A DNA stretch of 8,649 bases from Nitrospinae bacterium RIFCSPLOWO2_12_39_16 (lineage in GTDB: Bacteria > Nitrospinota > Nitrospinia > UBA9942): contig MHDO01000088.1 in the NCBI GenBank assembly GCA_001805005.1, positions 2,855 through 11,503 of the forward strand, given 5' to 3'. The position numbers were made by a program, and so were the translations under genes. Numbering within the stretch: position 1 is the stretch's first letter; each line of letters begins with the position of its first letter. The notes beneath the pieces were generated by a model. It was not told where the DNA came from. It saw only the letters and a program-made list of their open reading frames with translations, and searched no databases. Below are positions 3,714 to 8,649 of the stretch, one piece after another.

Positions 3714-6293
3714 ATGGAAAAGGTAACATTAACAATTGACGGGAAGAAGATAGTAGCGGACAGTAAGAAGACTGTTCTTGAGGCTGCTGCTGATAATGGC
3801 ATCTATATCCCCACCATGTGCTATCTGAAGAAGCTTAATCCGATAGGCTCATGCAGGGTTTGTCTTGTGGATGTAGAAGGGGCTGATGACCCAATGACAT
3901 CCTGCCAACTCCCTGTCATGGAAGGGATGGTTGTTTCAACAAAGTCTGACAGGGTGATAGAGCTTCGCCAGTTGATGGTTAAGCTTATACTTGTAAACCA
4001 CTCTGTTGACTGCACAGTCTGTGAGAGGAGTGGTGAGTGCAGGCTTCAGGATATAACCTATGAGTTTGGAATATCAAGGCAGGATTTAAAAGCAGAGCCT
4101 ATTGAGAGGCAGAAGAGATATGATTGGAAACTTATAAGATATAACCCCTATCTCTGTGTTCTCTGTGAGAGGTGTATTATGGTATGCCACGAGGTTCAGG
4201 GGGTCTCTGCATATAAGATTAAAAACAACGGCTTCAGGTCTGTTATAGATACGGTTGATGAAAAGCCGCTTGACTGCGATTTCTGCGGACAGTGTATAGC
4301 AGTATGTCCTGTAGGTGCAATGAGCAGTGGCATTGTGCTTCAGGCGAGGAGCTGGGAGTTGAAGAAGATAAGGAGTGTATGCTCATACTGCGGTGTGGGC
4401 TGCTCAATAAATCTGGATGTAAAGAAGGGAAAGGTTTACAGGGTAACATCTGATGACAATATAGGCATAAATAACGGTAATCTTTGTGCGATGGGGAGAT
4501 TTGGCTATCAGTTCATAGATACTGAAGACAGGATTAAGACGCCGCTTATCAGAAAAGGTGATAAGCTTATGCCTGCCTCATGGGATGAAGCACTTAAATT
4601 GGTGGGTGATAAATTTAAGGAGATTAAAAATAGCCATGGCGGGGAGGCAATTGCAGGTATAGGTTCTGAAAGGGCTTCTAATGAGGATAACTACCTCTTT
4701 CAGAAATTCTTCAGGACAGTCCTCGGCTCTCATAATATTGATAATCCCCTCAATATGGAAAACAGCTCTTTTGGCTCAGGGTTATTTGAGAAATTTGATT
4801 TACCACTTATTAACTCTACTGAATATATAAATAAAGCGGATGTTATATTCACTGTAGGTGCTGATGCCTGTGAAGAAAATCCTATCCTCGGAAATATAAT
4901 AAGAATGGCAATGAGGGATAAGGAGTCGCGTCTTATTGTTGCAAACAGCAGGGATGTTGGGTTCAGGCCGCCACCTGATTTTAAAATGGTTTACAAATAC
5001 GGCACTGAAGTTTTACTCATAAATGGAATTATAAAGGTTATAATTGACAGTCAAAAGGCTGTCGTCGGGAGTCAGGGTGGAGAGGGTATTAAAGAATTTT
5101 TAGACTTCTTAAAAAATGTCAATTTAAAAGATATATCTTCAAGGACTGGAGTTTCAGAAGATTTATTCAAGACTATTGCATCAAATTTAAGTAAATCAAA
5201 ATCACCTGTGATATTGTGTGGTAGAGAGATATACACACATCCGAGGGGTGTTGAGATTATTTATGCACTCCAGAACCTATCAAATATTATAAATGGAAAT
5301 ATTATGCTCTACAGGGAGCATTGCAATTCACAGGGGGTCAATGATATGGGTGTCCTCCCTGATATGTATCCCGGCCACAAAAAGGTATCGGATACAGAGG
5401 CAAAGGGAAATTTTGAAAAAATGTGGGGGGTGACACTCCCTGTAAAGAGTAAGGTGACTACAACCAATATAATAGATGATGCAATTGACGGCAGGGTAAG
5501 GGCATTGTATGTGATGGGAGAAGATATTGTCCATCGTTCACATAATGGCGGTCATGCGAGGGAGGCTTTGGAGAAGATAGATTTTGTTGTAGTTCAGGAT
5601 ATGTTCTTGAGTGAGACTGCCCTGTTTGCAGATGTAATCCTTCCGAGTGCAAGTTTTTCAGAGAGGGAAGGGACATTTACAAATATGGAGGGGAGGGTTC
5701 AGAAGATAAACAAGGCAATTGAGCCGATAGGAGAGTCAAGACCAGACTGGGAAGCCATAAAAGAACTTGCCAATAGAATGGGCGGAAATTTCAAGTATTC
5801 ATTTACCGAAGATATATTTAAAGAGATAACCACAGCAGTCCCGGCGTATGGAGGGATTACATATTCAAGTATAAAAAATAATGGTAAGGTAGTAAATTAT
5901 CAGGCACAATTCAGGAAAAAATTTAGGGTTATTCAGCAGAGGGATATTGAAAGCATAGGTGAAAGTGATATGCCGTTTATACTCTTGAGTGGTAATACAT
6001 TTTTTCATCTCGGGGCGTTATCAAGGAAGTCTGCCGCAATGAATATGCTTACGTCTGAGTGTATGGTAGAGATAAATCCTTCAGATGCGGAAAATTTAAA
6101 AATAAATGATAAAGATACTGTTACAGTAAAGTCAAAGAACGGGAGTATTACAATTAAAACTAAGGTTACAAATAAATCACCACAGGGTGTTGTCTTTATC
6201 CCTGTGAATTTTGAAAATGCATCTGTGAATGCCCTTACAAATAAAAAGGATGTAGTGGTAAAGGTAAAAATTACAAAGGCAGACAATGAGTGA
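3714..6293 (+). CDS. SfrA/FdhA/NuoG-like iron-sulfur molybdopterin-fold subunit lacking the catalytic Cys/Sec
   Basis: 859 residues, no Tat signal, predicted cytoplasmic. The FeS domains in order are: [2Fe-2S] with C36, C47, C50, C64; NuoG N5-type with H96, C100, C103, C109; two ferredoxin-type 4Fe-4S sites with C148/C151/C154/C158 and C188/C191/C194/C198; and the Fdh/N7-type 4Fe-4S site with C223, C226, C230, C258. A molybdopterin oxidoreductase body follows (SERASNEDNYLFQKF; VVQDMFLSETALFADVILP; EREGTFTNMEGRVQ), then a molydop-binding C-terminal domain (HLGALSRKS; EINPSDA). The double ferredoxin domain is as in FdhA/SfrA and exceeds canonical NuoG. Where formate dehydrogenases have Cys/Sec-His this protein reads Glu349-Asn350 (GAA AAC from 4758), so formate oxidation is unlikely. 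An electron-transfer role, taking electrons from the upstream flavoprotein and passing them towards NuoB/C/D or another acceptor, is inferred. ATG 3714 lacks a Shine-Dalgarno. The 3' end overlaps nuoA by 8 bases. Confidence 0.85.
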   Translation: MEKVTLTIDGKKIVADSKKTVLEAAADNGIYIPTMCYLKKLNPIGSCRVCLVDVEGADDPMTSCQLPVMEGMVVSTKSDRVIELRQLMVKLILVNHSVDCTVCERSGECRLQDITYEFGISRQDLKAEPIERQKRYDWKLIRYNPYLCVLCERCIMVCHEVQGVSAYKIKNNGFRSVIDTVDEKPLDCDFCGQCIAVCPVGAMSSGIVLQARSWELKKIRSVCSYCGVGCSINLDVKKGKVYRVTSDDNIGINNGNLCAMGRFGYQFIDTEDRIKTPLIRKGDKLMPASWDEALKLVGDKFKEIKNSHGGEAIAGIGSERASNEDNYLFQKFFRTVLGSHNIDNPLNMENSSFGSGLFEKFDLPLINSTEYINKADVIFTVGADACEENPILGNIIRMAMRDKESRLIVANSRDVGFRPPPDFKMVYKYGTEVLLINGIIKVIIDSQKAVVGSQGGEGIKEFLDFLKNVNLKDISSRTGVSEDLFKTIASNLSKSKSPVILCGREIYTHPRGVEIIYALQNLSNIINGNIMLYREHCNSQGVNDMGVLPDMYPGHKKVSDTEAKGNFEKMWGVTLPVKSKVTTTNIIDDAIDGRVRALYVMGEDIVHRSHNGGHAREALEKIDFVVVQDMFLSETALFADVILPSASFSEREGTFTNMEGRVQKINKAIEPIGESRPDWEAIKELANRMGGNFKYSFTEDIFKEITTAVPAYGGITYSSIKNNGKVVNYQAQFRKKFRVIQQRDIESIGESDMPFILLSGNTFFHLGALSRKSAAMNMLTSECMVEINPSDAENLKINDKDTVTVKSKNGSITIKTKVTNKSPQGVVFIPVNFENASVNALTNKKDVVVKVKITKADNE
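5046..5080 (+). repeat. Possible decayed heptamer repeat inside the SfrA-like gene
   Basis: GACAGTC, AAAAGGC, TGTCGTC, GGGAGTC, AGGGTGG form a loose period-7 series. It encodes DSQKAVVGSQGGE (residues 445-457), strikingly like NSQQSAVGSLQSGE, which the clear heptamer run in nuoB encodes. The match is degenerate and could be chance. Confidence 0.25.
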
Positions 6294-6639
6294 ATATATT
6301 CCAGTATTAATGATGCTTTTATTGGCGGCAGGGACAGCCGCAGGGATACTTATTGCAACTACACTGATTGGACCTAAGAAAGTTTTTGCAGATAAGATGG
6401 AGCCTTTTGAGTGCGGTGAGCATCCCATAGTATCACCAAAGCTGAGATTCTCTGTTAAATTCTATCTTGTAGCAATATTTTTTGTAATATTTGATATTGA
6501 AGCTGTATTTTTATATCCGTGGGCAGTCCTTTTTAAGGACCTTGGGTTGTTCGGCTTTATTGAGATGATGATATTTATAGCGATACTTGCTGTTGGACTG
6601 ATATATGTATGGAAGAGGGGGGCACTGGAATGGGAATAA
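6286..6639 (+). CDS. nuoA: NADH-quinone oxidoreductase subunit A
   Basis: 117 residues, a normal length for NuoA, a small membrane-arm subunit of complex I next to the quinone site. Three transmembrane helices are visible (about 5-28, 59-82, 88-109). The conserved first loop carries FECGEHP with Cys43, and the second helix carries the family's DIEAVFLYPWAV with Asp70 and Glu72. The start ATG overlaps the end of the SfrA-like gene (ATGAGTGA, 8 bases) with AAAGG six bases upstream, so translation is probably coupled. This ties the upstream redox pair to the nuo genes as one transcript. The last 10 bases overlap the preferred nuoB start. Confidence 0.95.
   Translation: MSEYIPVLMMLLLAAGTAAGILIATTLIGPKKVFADKMEPFECGEHPIVSPKLRFSVKFYLVAIFFVIFDIEAVFLYPWAVLFKDLGLFGFIEMMIFIAILAVGLIYVWKRGALEWE
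6615..6622 (+). promoter_or_regulatory. Ribosome-binding site deciding the nuoB start
   Basis: GAGGGGGG, within the nuoA coding sequence, lies seven bases before ATG 6630. An alternative in-frame ATG at 6609 precedes this motif and would have to ignore it, so 6630 is preferred. Confidence 0.6.
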
Positions 6640-7202
6640 TAAACAGTCAGCAGTCGGCAGTTGGCAGTCTTCAGTCTGGAGAGGAACAGGTTCTTGGGAG
6701 CAGTGTGCTTCTTACGAAACTGGATGAAATAATTGGCTGGGGAAGAAAATATTCCTTTTTTCTTTATCCTTTCGTTACTGCATGCTGCGGGATGGAGTTT
6801 ATGTCTTTGGCAGGACCACGTTATGACCTTGACAGATTTGGCTCAGCACTGCCAAGATTTTCTCCGAGACAGGCAGACCTCCTTTTTGTGGTTGGAACCA
6901 TAAGTCATAAACAGGCTCCAATATTGGTAAAGATTTATAATCAGATGACAGAGCCAAAGTGGGTGTTCTCATTTGGTGTATGTGCAACCTCCGGCGGTTT
7001 TTATGATAACTATGCTACAGTTCAGGGTATTGATACTCTTATACCCGTAGATGTTTATGTCCCCGGATGTCCACCGAGGCCTGAGATGGTAATAGATGGG
7101 TTATTAAAATTACAGCAGAAGGTTGCAAAAGAAAAATGGTCTGATTGGCCAAGAGGTGAAGCACCGGTAACCCAAAATCAAAATTTAAAAATCAAAATTT
7201 AA
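6630..7202 (+). CDS. nuoB: NADH-quinone oxidoreductase subunit B (cluster N2 subunit)
   Basis: 190 residues from ATG 6630. NuoB holds [4Fe-4S] cluster N2, which passes electrons to quinone. All four ligands are present: the tandem C52-C53 in TACCGMEF, C118 in GVCATSGG, and C147 in PGCPPRPE. The core (residues ~26-175) is well conserved, including RYDLDRFGSALPRFSPRQAD. Both ends are unusual. Residues 5-16 (NSQQSAVGSLQS) are the translation of five tandem heptamers, and the last residues (QNQNLKIKI) are the translation of a 14-base AT-rich tandem repeat that also contains the stop codon. These tails are probably disordered and functionally neutral. The gene overlaps nuoA by 10 bases; nuoC begins four bases after it. 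Confidence 0.95.
   Translation: MGIINSQQSAVGSLQSGEEQVLGSSVLLTKLDEIIGWGRKYSFFLYPFVTACCGMEFMSLAGPRYDLDRFGSALPRFSPRQADLLFVVGTISHKQAPILVKIYNQMTEPKWVFSFGVCATSGGFYDNYATVQGIDTLIPVDVYVPGCPPRPEMVIDGLLKLQQKVAKEKWSDWPRGEAPVTQNQNLKIKI
6644..6678 (+). repeat. Five tandem heptamers inside the nuoB 5' end
   Basis: CAGTCAG, CAGTCGG, CAGTTGG, CAGTCTT and CAGTCTG follow each other with exact 7-base period and a constant CAGT core. They begin 14 bases after the ATG and are translated as part of a non-conserved N-terminal tail. Heptameric repeats of this style are known from cyanobacteria (STRR type); here they interrupt a complex I gene. Confidence 0.8.
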
Positions 7203-7204
7203 AA
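7177..7204 (+). repeat. Exact 14-bp tandem duplication spanning the nuoB stop codon
   Basis: ATCAAAATTTAAAA occurs twice without mismatch (7177-7190 and 7191-7204), with a partial earlier unit (CAAA) before it. The second copy supplies the nuoB stop TAA (7200-7202) and ends two bases before the nuoC ATG. That leaves nuoC without a recognisable Shine-Dalgarno, so it probably relies on translational coupling. Confidence 0.8.
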
Positions 7205-7206
7205 TT

Positions 7207-7686
7207 ATGGATAGTGTTACTTTAAAAAAGTTAAAAGAAAAATTTTCTGATTCAATAGTAGATACACATTCCTTCCGTGGAGATGAGACTGCAACTGTAA
7301 AGAAGGAAAAAATCGTAGATATATGCAAATTCTTAAGGGATGATAATGAACTCCTTTACAATTTTATGATGGACATTACAGCAGTAGATTATTATGGAAG
7401 GGAGCCCAGATTTGAAGTTGTTTATCACCTCTACTCATTAAAATATAACAGGCGGGTGAGGATAAAGGTGCCTGTCCCTGAATCTGACTGTACCGTTGAC
7501 TCAATTATCTCTGTGTGGATTGGTGCGGACTGGTTTGAAAGAGAGGCTTACGATTTATACGGAATAATTTTTAAGGGGCATCCGAATTTAAAGAGGATAT
7601 TGCTATATGAAGGTTTTGAAGGACATCCATTGAGAAAAGATTACCCTGTGAAGGGAAGACAGCCCTTGATAGGGCCGAAGAATTAA
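7207..7686 (+). CDS. nuoC: NADH-quinone oxidoreductase subunit C (30 kDa)
   Basis: 159 residues, the usual size of a free-standing NuoC, a peripheral-arm structural subunit that packs on NuoD and NuoB. The 30-kDa subunit signature is present at about 109-132, containing FEREAYDLYGI, GHPNL and KRIL, followed by GHPLRKDYP. It is not fused to NuoD, unlike the NuoCD of Escherichia coli. ATG 7207 lies four bases past the nuoB stop, within reach of terminating ribosomes. nuoD follows after three bases. Confidence 0.95.
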   Translation: MDSVTLKKLKEKFSDSIVDTHSFRGDETATVKKEKIVDICKFLRDDNELLYNFMMDITAVDYYGREPRFEVVYHLYSLKYNRRVRIKVPVPESDCTVDSIISVWIGADWFEREAYDLYGIIFKGHPNLKRILLYEGFEGHPLRKDYPVKGRQPLIGPKN

Positions 7687-7689
7687 CTT

Positions 7690-8649
7690 ATGACTGATTT
7701 AGCAAAAAATTTACATACAGAACACATGGTTATAAACATGGGTCCGTCCCATCCTGTGACCCATGGGACTGTCAAGTTTCTTGTAACCCTTGATGGAGAG
7801 ACCATTGTTGATTTTTATGTTGAGATAGGGTATCTCCACAGGGGATTTGAGAAGATGTGTGAGAACAGTACATGGGAGCAGGTATTTCCATACACAGACA
7901 GACTAAACTATTTATCCCCCATAATTAATAATGTAGGTTATGCCCTTGCTGTAGAAAAACTTATTGGCATAGATACACCTGAGAGGTGTAAGTATATTAG
8001 AGTTATTACCAGCGAACTCTCCCGTATGGCAGATCACTATACGAATATTGCAGCAAGCGCTTTAGAGCTTGGTGCCCTTACTGCATTCCTGTATTTTGTG
8101 GAGGCAAGGGAACTTGTATGGGATTTACTGGAAAGTTTCTGTGGTGCAAGACTTACATCTAATTATATAAGGATTGGCGGACTTAAAAATGACCTTCCCG
8201 ATGGATTTAAGGAAGATACAAAAGAGGTATTTAAAAGATGTCGTGAATTATGGGTAGATGTAGATAAACTCCTTACAAAGAACAGGATTTTCCTTGACAG
8301 GATGAGGGATATAGGTATTATGCCGCCGGATGAGGCTATAGCATGGGGCTTTACAGGACCCTGTTTAAGGGCAAGCGGGGTTGCATACGATGTAAGGAAG
8401 GCGAACCCCTATCTTGTTTACGACCAGATGAATTTTGAAATTCCAATCGGTGAGAAGGGAGACAATTTTGACAGGTATCTTGTGAGGATGGAAGAACTGA
8501 ATCAGAGCATGAGGATTGTAGAACAGGCGTTAGAAGAACTCCCCTCCGGACCGATTAATGTTGATATTCCTGAATACAGATGGCAGTCAAAGGATGATAT
8601 TTATACAAAAATTGAGTCTCTTATATTTCACTTTAAGACAGTGACAGGG
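7690..8649 (+). CDS. nuoD: NADH-quinone oxidoreductase subunit D (49 kDa), 3' truncated by window
   Basis: ATG 7690 opens a frame with no stop before the window edge: 320 residues visible of about 400 expected, so roughly 80 C-terminal residues are missing. NuoD forms the quinone-binding pocket with NuoB. It shows GPSHPVTHG (16-26 region), the 49-kDa signature YLHRGFEK (48-55), TSELSRMADH, NYIRIGG, TGPCLRASGVAYDVRKANPY and GDNFDRYLVR. His25 and Tyr74 correspond in context and spacing (49 residues apart) to the quinone-contacting His38 and Tyr87 of Thermus Nqo4, so quinone reduction should be intact. It is three bases after nuoC, with only a weak purine stretch upstream. Confidence 0.95.
   Translation, partial: MTDLAKNLHTEHMVINMGPSHPVTHGTVKFLVTLDGETIVDFYVEIGYLHRGFEKMCENSTWEQVFPYTDRLNYLSPIINNVGYALAVEKLIGIDTPERCKYIRVITSELSRMADHYTNIAASALELGALTAFLYFVEARELVWDLLESFCGARLTSNYIRIGGLKNDLPDGFKEDTKEVFKRCRELWVDVDKLLTKNRIFLDRMRDIGIMPPDEAIAWGFTGPCLRASGVAYDVRKANPYLVYDQMNFEIPIGEKGDNFDRYLVRMEELNQSMRIVEQALEELPSGPINVDIPEYRWQSKDDIYTKIESLIFHFKTVTG

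Noticed and set aside
3714..6293. Functional formate dehydrogenase alpha subunit
   Set aside because: The overall layout fits, but the catalytic Cys/Sec and His positions read Glu349-Asn350, and no in-frame TGA for selenocysteine is present there.
3714..6293. [FeFe] hydrogenase, suggested by the [2Fe-2S]/N5/double-ferredoxin N-terminus
   Set aside because: No H-cluster motifs follow; the body is a molybdopterin oxidoreductase fold with a molydop-binding C-terminus.
1666..6428. Several minus-strand open frames of 60-93 codons across the redox genes and nuoA
   Set aside because: They lie antisense to strongly conserved coding sequence, show no recognisable domains and have low-complexity composition typical of shadow frames.
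6609..6629. Earlier nuoB start at ATG 6609
   Set aside because: The strong GAGGGGGG at 6615-6622 lies after that ATG and is ideally spaced for ATG 6630.

Overview
This is a bacterial window carrying the start of a respiratory complex I (nuo) operon. What makes it unusual is the pair of large redox genes immediately upstream of nuoA. The DNA is fairly AT-rich, uses TTG/GTG starts as well as ATG, and has junctions filled with short (6-, 7- or 14-base) repeats. The upstream pair resembles Geobacter SfrB/SfrA (the soluble NADPH-dependent Fe(III) reductase). NuoC and NuoD are separate proteins, and NuoB is of the 'ACCGMEFM' type. Together these suggest an anaerobic or facultative lineage such as Desulfobacterota or Nitrospirota. 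That placement is from memory of the families and is only tentative.

Layout. (1) 2-817: 3' part of a DUF4143-type AAA ATPase gene, cut by the window edge. (2) 818-1173: no long gene. It holds a possible 31-codon ORF, an A-rich tract, a perfect-consensus sigma70 promoter (965-994) and a strong leader hairpin (1015-1049). (3) 1174-1431: a small three-helix membrane protein of unknown function. (4) 1432-1684: a ~133-bp imperfect inverted-repeat element with heptamer repeats, then a plausible promoter and a palindrome ahead of the redox operon. (5) 1685-6293: a 654-residue NuoF-C-terminal/GltD fusion flavoprotein (SfrB-like) and an 859-residue multi-FeS, molybdopterin-fold subunit (SfrA/FdhA/NuoG-like). 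(6) 6286-8649: nuoA, nuoB, nuoC and nuoD (nuoD runs off the right edge), all on + and tightly packed or overlapping.

How they could work together. NuoB, NuoC and NuoD form the quinone-reducing connecting module and NuoA is part of the membrane arm. In place of nuoE-nuoF-nuoG, the visible operon supplies a GltD-type FAD/NAD(P)H oxidoreductase carrying only the FeS tail of NuoF, plus a long FeS wire on an FdhA-like scaffold. That scaffold has lost the formate dehydrogenase Cys/Sec ligand. The simplest inference is a complex I whose electron-input arm has been swapped for an SfrAB-type module, possibly fed by NADPH. The sequence right of the window (are nuoE, nuoF and nuoG present?) decides this.

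A second theme is short-repeat invasion. Tandem or inverted 6-, 7- or 14-bp repeats sit at or in several gene junctions. They reach the stop codon of the SfrB-like gene, the N-terminal codons of nuoB, and the last codons and stop of nuoB.
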